Positions 1 through 6,449 of a DNA stretch of 62,177 bases are shown piece after piece. Each line of letters opens with the position of its first letter. The stretch's first letter is position 1. Location of the stretch: assembly GCA_016873275.1 (NCBI GenBank), contig VGXO01000012.1, forward strand, positions 1-62,177. Direction: 5' to 3'. Made by a program: the position numbers and the translations under genes. The notes under the pieces were generated by a model that saw only the letters and a list, made by a program, of their open reading frames with translations, did not search any database and was not told the origin of the DNA. Source of the DNA: Phycisphaerae bacterium (GTDB lineage: Bacteria; Planctomycetota; Phycisphaerae; Phycisphaerales; SM1A02).

Positions 1-149
1 GCAACCGCGACATCGCGTTCTTCAAGACGGTCGCCCTCGCCGCGGGCACGAACCTCGTGCGCCGCGAGCTCGGCGTGCCGGAGGCGGTGATTCCGGCGTG
101 CGATCCGGCGCTGCAGACCGACATCGTGCCGAGGACGGCGACGCCCTGA
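1..149 (+). CDS. C-terminal end of an unrecognised protein (5' end outside window)
   Basis: An open frame runs in from the left edge (first full codon at position 3) and ends at a TGA at 147-149, giving about 48 residues ending in ...VPRTATP. The stop overlaps the ATG of the next gene as TGATG, which suggests translational coupling and supports the frame being coding. The visible tail has no motif I recognise, so no function is proposed. The neighbours suggest membership of the same operon as the sugar-modifying genes downstream. Confidence 0.5.
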   Translation, partial: NRDIAFFKTVALAAGTNLVRRELGVPEAVIPACDPALQTDIVPRTATP

Positions 150-1168
150 TGGCGCCTGGAAGGACCGATCGGGCCACGATGCCGCCGCGATTCCGCCACG
201 AGATCCTCGACCGCCGCGAGCGACTCGCGACGGGTCCGACCCCGATCCGCGATCTGGGCGCGCTGCGCCGCGGGCTCTGGCTGAAGGACGAGGGCGCGAT
301 TCATGCCGAGTACGGAGGCAACAAGGTCCGCAAGCTCGAGTTCCTGCTCCATGGCGCGACCGAGCGGGTGGTGACGATCGGCGCCGCGGGAAGCCATCAC
401 GTCCTCGCGACGGCGGTGCTCGGCTCGCGGCTCGGGCACCGGATCGACGCGACGGCGTTCCCCCGTCCGGAGACGCGGCACGCCCGCGAGGTCCTGCACG
501 CGGCGACGGCGCGGGCAAGGATCCACGTCGCGCCCGACTACGAGCGGGCGATCGCGCTCGCCCGCGAGCTTGCGCAGGGCTCGACGTTCCTCCCCGCCGG
601 CGGCTCGAGCCCGATCGGCACCCTCGGCTGGGTCCTCGCGGGACTCGAGCTTGCCGAGCAGGTCGCGCAGGGACTCCTCCCCGAGCCCCGCCGCGCGTTC
701 ATGCCGGTCGGGACCGCGGGGACCATCCTCGGCGCCGCGATCGGGTTTCGTCTCGGCGGGCTCCGCACCCGGGTCGTCGCGGTGCGGGTCGTCCCCATCG
801 AGTGGCTTGCCCGGGAGGAGATCGCCGCGCTCGGCGACGCGGTGCTCGACCTGCTCGGACTGCGGTCGATCACCTCGAGCGACCTTGCGATCGACCTCGA
901 CGACGCCTCGCTCGGCGGGGGCTACGGCGAGGTCACGAGCGCGAGCCGTCGCGCGATCGAGCGGGGCGGCGAGCTCGGGCTCCGGCTCGAGCCGACCTAC
1001 ACCGGCAAGGCGCTCGGCGCTGCGCTCGGGGTCGATCCGGCGGGTGGTCCGGACCTCTTCTGGCAGACCCACTCGACGGCGCCGCTGACCTCCCTCCTCG
1101 CCAAGGCGCCGCCGCTCCCGCCGGCGCTGGAGGCGATGCTCCTGCCGCGCGACTGGAGCGTCGCATGA
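149..1168 (+). CDS. PLP-dependent enzyme, D-cysteine desulfhydrase / ACC deaminase family
   Basis: A 339-residue fold-type II PLP enzyme of the tryptophan-synthase beta superfamily. The hallmark GGNKVRKLEF lies at about residues 56-65, with Lys59 the expected Schiff-base lysine; PAGGSSPIGTLGW and a later GTAGT loop match the phosphate-cup region of this family. Known members deaminate D-cysteine, ACC or related amino acids to a keto acid and ammonia; the substrate here cannot be told. I chose the ATG at 149 because it overlaps the preceding stop (TGATG); ATG 179 is the alternative. The gene overlaps the next one by 4 nt (ATGA), so it is part of a coupled operon that otherwise looks devoted to surface sugars, an odd setting for this enzyme. 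Confidence 0.85.
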   Translation: MAPGRTDRATMPPRFRHEILDRRERLATGPTPIRDLGALRRGLWLKDEGAIHAEYGGNKVRKLEFLLHGATERVVTIGAAGSHHVLATAVLGSRLGHRIDATAFPRPETRHAREVLHAATARARIHVAPDYERAIALARELAQGSTFLPAGGSSPIGTLGWVLAGLELAEQVAQGLLPEPRRAFMPVGTAGTILGAAIGFRLGGLRTRVVAVRVVPIEWLAREEIAALGDAVLDLLGLRSITSSDLAIDLDDASLGGGYGEVTSASRRAIERGGELGLRLEPTYTGKALGAALGVDPAGGPDLFWQTHSTAPLTSLLAKAPPLPPALEAMLLPRDWSVA

Positions 1169-1440
1169 CTTCCGACCCGGTCGATCCGCCGCTTGAGGTC
1201 TGCGCCGGAGCCGGGAGGTCGGTCCGCGAGATCGCCGAGGCGTTGGTGAGGGTGTCCGGAGCGCCGCGTGCCATCCGGGAGGCGATGGAAGGTCCGCGAG
1301 CCGAGGCGATCGTCGGGAATCCCGCCCCGCTTCGCGCGATCCTGGGAGCACTCGCGGCGCCGCGGATCGACTTCGCCTGGTCGATCGCCGATCTCTGGAG
1401 CTCCATCGCCTCCTCGCCGAACGCGGATCTCGCTCGATGA
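1165..1440 (+). CDS. Orphan C-terminal domain of a nucleotide-sugar epimerase/dehydratase (SDR)
   Basis: A 91-residue frame that begins with ATGA overlapping the previous stop and ends with ATGA overlapping the next gene. Its sequence (VCAGAGRSVREIAEAL..., IVGNPAPLRAILG..., PRIDF..SIADLW) matches the C-terminal sugar-binding part of extended SDR epimerases/dehydratases, where a GxxxSVRE helix is followed by a VGD...LRxxLGW and PRIPLEETL segment. The NAD-binding Rossmann half and the YxxxK site are absent, and the upstream DNA in this frame is antisense noise. It is either a remnant of a larger enzyme that kept its coupling signals or a small stand-alone domain. On its own it should not be catalytic. 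Confidence 0.6.
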   Translation: MTSDPVDPPLEVCAGAGRSVREIAEALVRVSGAPRAIREAMEGPRAEAIVGNPAPLRAILGALAAPRIDFAWSIADLWSSIASSPNADLAR

Positions 1441-2429
1441 CCGTCACCTCGGATCGCTGTCTCGTCACCGGTGCCGGCGGGTTCATCGGAAGCCACCTCG
1501 TCGAGCGGCTCGTCCGCGAGGGGGCGCGGGTCCGCGCGTTCGTCCACTATGGCTCGCGGCCCGGGCTCGGAAACCTCGATCTCCTCCCTGCGGAGATCCG
1601 GGGATCCATCGAGGTGGTCGCGGGGGACGTCACGGATCCGACCTCGATCGACGCGGCGGTCGCCGGCTGCGACGTCGTCCATCACCTCGCGGCGATCATC
1701 TCGATCCCGCACTCGATGCGGTCGCCCCAGCGCTGCCTCTCGGTCAACGCGGGCGGCACCCTCGAGGTGATCGACGCCTGCCGGCGGCATGGCGTTCGTC
1801 GCCTCGTCCATGCCTCGACGAGCGAGGTCTACGGCTCGGGGCAGCAGGTGCCGATGCCGGAGTCCCATCCGATCGTGCCCCAGTCTCCCTATGCGGCGTC
1901 GAAGGTCGCCTCGGATGCGCTGGTCGAGGCCGCTCGGCGAAGCCATGGTCTTCCGGCGGTCACGATTCGACCCTTCAACACCTACGGCCCGCGGCAGTCG
2001 ACGCGGGCGGTGCTCGCCTCGATCGTCGCGCAGCTCGTCGCGGGGGCGCCGGAGCTCGAGCTCGGAGACCTCCGCCCGACCCGCGACTTCGTCCACGTCG
2101 AGGACACGGTCGCCGGATTCCTCGCCGCGGCGTCCCGCGAGGCGGCGGTCGGCGGCGTCTTCAACCTCGCCACGGGACGCGAGACCTCGATCCGCGACGC
2201 GGCGTCGCTCGCGATGCAGGCGGTCGGCCGGGTGGTTCCCATCGTCGAGCGCGTGGATCGCACGCGACCTGAGCGGAGCGAGGTCCGGCGCCTCGTCGGC
2301 GACGCGTCCGCGGCGAGGGCGGTGCTCGGCTGGACGCCGAGGATCGCGCTCGAGGAGGGGATCCGGACGATCGTCGAGTTCGTGCGCCGGCATCCGGAGC
2401 GCTGCCGACCCTCGGAGCAGATCGCATGA
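1437..2429 (+). CDS. NAD-dependent nucleotide-sugar 4,6-dehydratase, LegB-like SDR
   Basis: A 330-residue extended short-chain dehydrogenase. TGAGGFIG (residues 11-18) binds NAD, STSEVYG (127-133) and YAASK (152-156, Tyr152 and Lys156 catalytic) form the active site, and RPFNTYGPRQ (178-187) is the typical sugar-nucleotide segment. The run VRAFVHYGS, the AAIISIPHSM stretch and the STSEVYG context look most like LegB-type dehydratases that act on UDP-GlcNAc-type sugars for legionaminic-acid-like or other 6-deoxy sugars; this subtype is by memory of the family, not a search. Start ATG overlaps the orphan SDR stop (ATGA), and its own end overlaps the following glycosyltransferase by 4 nt. It likely supplies a modified sugar to the three glycosyltransferases that follow. 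Confidence 0.85.
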   Translation: MTVTSDRCLVTGAGGFIGSHLVERLVREGARVRAFVHYGSRPGLGNLDLLPAEIRGSIEVVAGDVTDPTSIDAAVAGCDVVHHLAAIISIPHSMRSPQRCLSVNAGGTLEVIDACRRHGVRRLVHASTSEVYGSGQQVPMPESHPIVPQSPYAASKVASDALVEAARRSHGLPAVTIRPFNTYGPRQSTRAVLASIVAQLVAGAPELELGDLRPTRDFVHVEDTVAGFLAAASREAAVGGVFNLATGRETSIRDAASLAMQAVGRVVPIVERVDRTRPERSEVRRLVGDASAARAVLGWTPRIALEEGIRTIVEFVRRHPERCRPSEQIA

Positions 2430-3112
2430 AGGAGGTCGGCGTCGTCATCCGAGTCCGCGACGCAGTGCGCTACCTCGCGGAGTCGATCGAGAGCGTGCTC
2501 TCCCAGACGCTCCCGCCCGCCATGATCGTGGTGGTCGAGGGCGGCTCGACCGACGGCTCCCTCGAGGTGCTTTCCTCGTTCGGCGGGCGCCTCCGCGTCG
2601 TCCCGCAGCGCCGCGCCGGTCTCGCGGGCGCAGCCCAGGATGGAGTCGATGCGGTCGGGGCGCCACTGGTCGCGTTCCAGGATGCCGACGATCTCTGGCC
2701 TTCGGATCGACTCCGCGTGATGGTCGAGGCGCTCGGGGCGCAGCCGACCTGGGGCGGCGTGATGGGGCGGGTGGAGCACTTCGTATCCCCGGAGCTCTCG
2801 GCGGTGGAGGCGGCGTGGTTCGAGGTGCCGCAGGGACCGCAGCCAGGAGCCGGGCTTCCCTCGCTGCTGGTGCGGCGGGCGGCGTTCGACCGCGCCGGAG
2901 GCTTCCTCGACGGTCTCTCGGCCGGCGAGTACCTCGAGTGGTTCGATCGCGCGTCGCGGGCGGGGGTTCGGATCGAGCCGATCGAGGCGACCTGCCTGCG
3001 GCGCCGCATCCACCTCCACAACTTCACGAGGCGCCCCGAGTCGAAGCGGGACTACCTCCGGGCGGTGCGGGTGGTGATGGGTCGGAAGCGGGCGGGAGGC
3101 GCCGAGGGCTGA
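2426..3112 (+). CDS. Family 2 glycosyltransferase (first of a similar pair)
   Basis: A 228-residue GT-A protein. It opens GVVIRVRDAVRYLAESIESV, carries the donor-binding VVEGGSTDGS motif near residue 38 (normally VDDGSTDGS; here the first Asp is Glu) and a QDADDLW metal-binding motif near 87. No membrane segment is present, so it is presumably cytosolic. It closely resembles the glycosyltransferase at 3868-4563: both share GVMGRVEHF, AGEYLEW.DRA and AGVRIEPIE with CLRRR.H at the end, whereas the intervening one does not. Start ATG overlaps the dehydratase stop. Donor and acceptor are unknown. Confidence 0.85.
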   Translation: MKEVGVVIRVRDAVRYLAESIESVLSQTLPPAMIVVVEGGSTDGSLEVLSSFGGRLRVVPQRRAGLAGAAQDGVDAVGAPLVAFQDADDLWPSDRLRVMVEALGAQPTWGGVMGRVEHFVSPELSAVEAAWFEVPQGPQPGAGLPSLLVRRAAFDRAGGFLDGLSAGEYLEWFDRASRAGVRIEPIEATCLRRRIHLHNFTRRPESKRDYLRAVRVVMGRKRAGGAEG

Positions 3113-3193
3113 GGGCGTCCGGAGCGTCGTTCTCCCGAGGGGATCGACCTGAGGTCCTCGAGGAGCCGATGAAGAGGGGACCGCGAGTGCTCC

Positions 3194-3871
3194 ATGCTCA
3201 CCATCTCCCTCGTCATCCCGCTCCATCAGGGCGAGCGATTCATCGCGGAGGCGATCGCCTCGGCACGCTCCCAGGATGAACCGCCCCTCGAGGTGATCGT
3301 CGTCGACGATGGCTCGAGCGACCGAGGACCGGCGCTGGTCGCGTCGATCCCCGGAGTCGTCCTCGTTCGGCAGGAGAACCGCGGTCCCGGCGCCGCCCGC
3401 AACCGCGGCATCGACCTCGCGCGGGGCGATCTCCTCGCGTTCCTTGACCAGGACGACCTCCTTCGACCGGCGGCGCTGCGAAGGCATCGGGAGGTCCTCG
3501 AGACCCGCCCGGAGGCGAGGCTCTCGGTCTGCCGCCAGCGGTTCGACCTCGCGGAGGGAGAGTCCCGACCGGCGTGGCAGCGACCGGAGCTGCTCGGCGC
3601 CGAGGTGATCGCCTGGACCCCGAGCTGCCTCTGCGTCCGCCGCGCGACCTTCGCCGAGGTCGGCCGCTTCGACGAGTCGCTCCGCATCACGAGCGACTTC
3701 AGCTGGATCCGGGAGTTCAGGCAGCGCGGACTGCCCTACGCCGAGATCGACGAGACGCTCGTCGATCGACGCGTGCATGGAGGCTGCCAGTCCTCGGATG
3801 CCGCCACCATGCGCCGCGAGATGATCGCGGTCGCTCGTCGCTCCGCGAACGCGTCGAGGGGGACTGCGTGA
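3194..3871 (+). CDS. Family 2 glycosyltransferase
   Basis: A 225-residue GT2 with the standard opening LVIPLHQGERF, VIVVDDGSSD near residue 36 and LDQDD near 83 (DxD-like metal site). RGPGAARNRGIDLARG is the usual helix before the DxD. No membrane anchor is visible. It lies 81 nt after the preceding gene, with a purine-rich stretch (GAAGAGGGG) about 20 nt before ATG 3194, too far to be a clean ribosome site. The 3' end overlaps the next gene as GTGA. It is clearly more distant from its two neighbours than they are from each other. Confidence 0.85.
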   Translation: MLTISLVIPLHQGERFIAEAIASARSQDEPPLEVIVVDDGSSDRGPALVASIPGVVLVRQENRGPGAARNRGIDLARGDLLAFLDQDDLLRPAALRRHREVLETRPEARLSVCRQRFDLAEGESRPAWQRPELLGAEVIAWTPSCLCVRRATFAEVGRFDESLRITSDFSWIREFRQRGLPYAEIDETLVDRRVHGGCQSSDAATMRREMIAVARRSANASRGTA

Positions 3872-4563
3872 GCACCCTGCGGCATGAGGTCGGCGTGGTG
3901 ATCCGGGTGCATGACGCGGCGCCCTACCTCGTCGCGTCGATCCAAAGCGTGCTCATGCAGGATCCGCCCGCCGCGGAGGTGGTGGTCGTCGACGATGGCT
4001 CGACCGACGGCTCCGGGTTGCTCGCCGAGGCGTTCGTCCCGCGGGTCCGGGTGATCCGCCAGCGGCGGCGGGGACCGGGTGGTGCCATCAACGCGGGACT
4101 CCTCCTCGTCCGACGGGAGTTCGTCGCCTTCCAGGACGCGGACGACCTGTGGACCCCCGGTCGGCTCGGCGCGATGGCGGCGGAGCTCGCGGCGCGCCCC
4201 GAGGCGGATGGGGTGATGGGTCGCGTCGAGCACTTTGCCTCGGAGGATCTCTCCGCCGAGGAGGCGGCGAGGTTCGATGTTCCGGGGACCCCGCAGCCGG
4301 GCGCTGCGCTGCCCTCGCTCCTGATCCGACGCGAGGTGCTCGACCGCGTCGGGTGCTTCGACGAGTCGCTTCGCGCGGGCGAGTACCTCGAGTGGCACGA
4401 TCGGGCGATCCGCGCCGGCGTTCGGATCGAGCCGATCGAGGTGGTCTGCCTGCGGCGACGGGTGCATCGGACCAACACCACCCGAAGCGCCGAGGCGCGG
4501 CGCGACTACTTGCGGGTGGCGCGGCTGGCGATCGCGCGGCACCGCGGTCAGAGGTCCGCGTAG
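3868..4563 (+). CDS. Family 2 glycosyltransferase (second of a similar pair)
   Basis: A 231-residue GT2 starting at GTG 3868, chosen because it overlaps the previous stop (GTGA) and gives the family N-terminus STLRHEVGVVIRVHDAAPYL. It has VVVDDGSTDGS near residue 37 and QDADDLW near 90. It shares GVMGRVEHF, AGEYLEW, RIEPIE and CLRRR.H blocks with the glycosyltransferase at 2426-3112, indicating a local duplication around or before acquisition of the middle gene. It is the last clear gene of the glycan block; the next 190 nt show no gene I can support. Confidence 0.85.
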   Translation: MSTLRHEVGVVIRVHDAAPYLVASIQSVLMQDPPAAEVVVVDDGSTDGSGLLAEAFVPRVRVIRQRRRGPGGAINAGLLLVRREFVAFQDADDLWTPGRLGAMAAELAARPEADGVMGRVEHFASEDLSAEEAARFDVPGTPQPGAALPSLLIRREVLDRVGCFDESLRAGEYLEWHDRAIRAGVRIEPIEVVCLRRRVHRTNTTRSAEARRDYLRVARLAIARHRGQRSA

Positions 4564-4753
4564 GCGTCCGACGCGGGGAGCGGACGCGAGGCAGCGGCTC
4601 CGCGTCGGGACCGAGAACCGCCCGCCGCGGAGGCTTCGAGGTCGGATCCTTGGGGGGGTCGGGGGATCATTCCGATCTCCTCGCGACCGGAATCTTCGTC
4701 CCGCCGCCCGAGCAGGACCTGCAGACCCATCCCTTCCCACTCTCGAGGAATCC

Positions 4754-5197
4754 ATGGACCAGCAGCGCGACGCTGATCAGGGAGTCGGGCGCTTCGAGGT
4801 CGACGACCGCGAGGTGATCCACGAGGTCATCGACGGCGAGGCGGTCCTCGTCCACCTCGGGACCGGTCGGTACCACAGCCTGCGCGGCGCGGCGTCGGAG
4901 ATCTGGACGCTCGTCGTCGCAGGGCACGGGACCGACTCGATCGTCGCGGCGATGGAGGGGATGTTCGAGGGCGAGCCGGGGCTCGTCGCCCGCGAGACGA
5001 GGCGACTGCTCGACGAGCTCCTCGCGCAGGGACTCGTGCGATCCGCGGCGGCGAAGGCGACCCCGCCGGTGCCATCGCCCGGGTCTCGGCGTCCCTTCGA
5101 GCGCCCGCTGCTCGAGACCTTCGAGGACATGCAGGACCTGCTGCTGCTCGACCCGATCCACGAGACCGGCGACGAGGGCTGGCCAAAGCGGGCGTGA
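4754..5197 (+). CDS. PqqD-family protein (RiPP-recognition-like domain) with a distinctive C-terminal tail
   Basis: A 147-residue protein. Residues about 20-95 (EVIDGEAVLVHLGTGRYHSL, then ASEIWTLV..G and a C-terminal LLDELLAQGLV) match the PqqD winged-helix fold, which in peptide-modifying pathways binds leader peptides. A proline-rich linker follows, and the last ~28 residues (LETFEDMQDLLLLDPIHE...GWP) form a separate conserved-looking tail. No modifying enzyme or precursor gene is seen next to it; upstream are glycosyltransferases. Start ATG 4754 is preceded by GAGGAATCC. The fold call is fairly firm; the pathway is unknown. Confidence 0.75.
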   Translation: MDQQRDADQGVGRFEVDDREVIHEVIDGEAVLVHLGTGRYHSLRGAASEIWTLVVAGHGTDSIVAAMEGMFEGEPGLVARETRRLLDELLAQGLVRSAAAKATPPVPSPGSRRPFERPLLETFEDMQDLLLLDPIHETGDEGWPKRA

Positions 5198-5232
5198 TCG
5201 CGACTCGCGGCGGGCGTTCGACTCGGCGACCG

Positions 5233-5249
5233 CCCGGCATCCCGCCGGG
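5233..5249 (+). terminator. GC-rich hairpin after the PqqD-like gene
   Basis: Perfect 6-bp inverted repeat CCCGGC/GCCGGG with a 5-nt loop, 35 nt after the stop. There is no T-run, so if it terminates transcription it is not a classical intrinsic terminator. Confidence 0.3.
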
Positions 5250-5318
5250 GATCGCGGTCGTCGCTCGACGAGGGATGCGGTCCCGAACCCACGACGTCGG
5301 GTCCGCGTGCCGTCTCCG

Positions 5319-5324
5319 TAGGAT
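5319..5324 (+). promoter_or_regulatory. -10-like element TAGGAT before the aldo/keto reductase
   Basis: TAGGAT lies 24 nt before ATG 5349, which also has a GGAG ribosome site. No good -35 is visible. Confidence 0.35.
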
Positions 5325-5348
5325 GCGTCGCTTCCTCGGAGACGATCC

Positions 5349-6437
5349 ATGCCGCTTGACCACTACCGCACGCTCGGCGCCTCGGGGCTTCGCGTCAGTC
5401 CCCTCTGCCTCGGCGCCATGACCTTCGGCGAGCAGTGGGGCTTCGGCGCCGACGAGGCGGGCAGCCTGCGGCAGCTCGACCTCTACGCCGACCGGGGCGG
5501 CAACTTCATCGATGCCGCGAACATCTACACCAAGGGGCACTCCGAGCGGATCATCGGGGAGTGGTTCGCGGCAGGCGGCGAGTCGCGCCGCGACCGCACG
5601 GTGATCGCGACCAAGTTCGGCGGCAGCATGCATCGCGGCGACCCGAACGCCGGCGGCTCGGGACGCGTGGCGATCCTGCGGGCGGTCGAGGCGAGCCTTC
5701 GCCGCCTGCAGACCGACCGCATCGACCTGTGTTGGGTCCACTTCTGGGATCGCTTCACGCCGATCGAGGAGTTGATGCGGTCGCTCGACCTGCTCGTCGC
5801 GCAGGGCAAGGTGCGCTATGTCGGCTTCAGCGATCATCCGGCGTGGATCTGCGCGCAGGCTCAGGCGATCGCCACGTTCCGAGGATGGGCGCCGCTCGCG
5901 GCGATCCAGATCGAATGGAGCCTGCTGCAGCGGACCGTCGAGCACGAGCTCGTGCCGATGGCGCGACATCTCGGCATGGGGGTCTGCCCGTGGAGCCCGC
6001 TTCGCGGGGGCGTCCTCACCGGCAAGTTCACCCGCGAGGGTCGCAAGACCGACGCGGTCACGCGGGTCCGCGACGACAGCAAGTTCCTCACCGAGCGGAC
6101 CTACGTCCTGCTCGACGCCATGCAGGCGATCGCCGACGAGATCGGCTGCACCGTGCCGCAGGTCGCGATCGCGTGGCTTGACGCGCAGCCCGGCTGCACG
6201 TCGCCGATCCTCGGCGCGAGGACCGAGGCGCAGCTGCTTGACGTGCTCGACGCGCTCGAGGTCCGTCTCTCCGAGAAGCACCTTTCCCTGCTCGACGAGC
6301 GGAGCCGACCGCCCGAGAACTTCCCGCAGGCGTTCCTCGAGCTGGCGAAGACGACGATGCTCAACGGCTCGAGCGTGAACGGCATCGCGGCGGCCATCTG
6401 GGAACTGAGTCCGGCGAGCGACGCGGAGCGGGCGTAG
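5349..6437 (+). CDS. Aldo/keto reductase
   Basis: A 362-residue NADPH-dependent oxidoreductase of the AKR superfamily, close to the yeast/bacterial general AKR type (YajO/Tas-like). The catalytic tetrad is visible as Asp55 and Tyr60 (DAANIYTKGHSE), Lys89 (ATKF) and His131 (CWVHFWD). SPLRGGVLTGKF near residue 217 and GARTEAQLLD near 289 are cofactor-binding segments. No signal peptide, so cytosolic. ATG 5349 has GGAG 7 nt upstream. It converges with the M48 protease gene with only 12 nt between stops. Substrate unknown. Confidence 0.9.
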   Translation: MPLDHYRTLGASGLRVSPLCLGAMTFGEQWGFGADEAGSLRQLDLYADRGGNFIDAANIYTKGHSERIIGEWFAAGGESRRDRTVIATKFGGSMHRGDPNAGGSGRVAILRAVEASLRRLQTDRIDLCWVHFWDRFTPIEELMRSLDLLVAQGKVRYVGFSDHPAWICAQAQAIATFRGWAPLAAIQIEWSLLQRTVEHELVPMARHLGMGVCPWSPLRGGVLTGKFTREGRKTDAVTRVRDDSKFLTERTYVLLDAMQAIADEIGCTVPQVAIAWLDAQPGCTSPILGARTEAQLLDVLDALEVRLSEKHLSLLDERSRPPENFPQAFLELAKTTMLNGSSVNGIAAAIWELSPASDAERA

Positions 6438-6449
6438 CCGCGGCGTCGC

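Noticed and set aside
933-2393. Long minus-strand open frame opposite the dehydratase
   Set aside because: Its sequence is Arg/Asp/Gly/Pro-rich with no domain, typical of the antisense of GC-rich genes; the plus-strand SDR motifs are unmistakable.
4548-4730. 60-codon minus-strand frame after the glycosyltransferases
   Set aside because: No ribosome site, no hydrophobic or family pattern, and it overlaps the end of a real gene.
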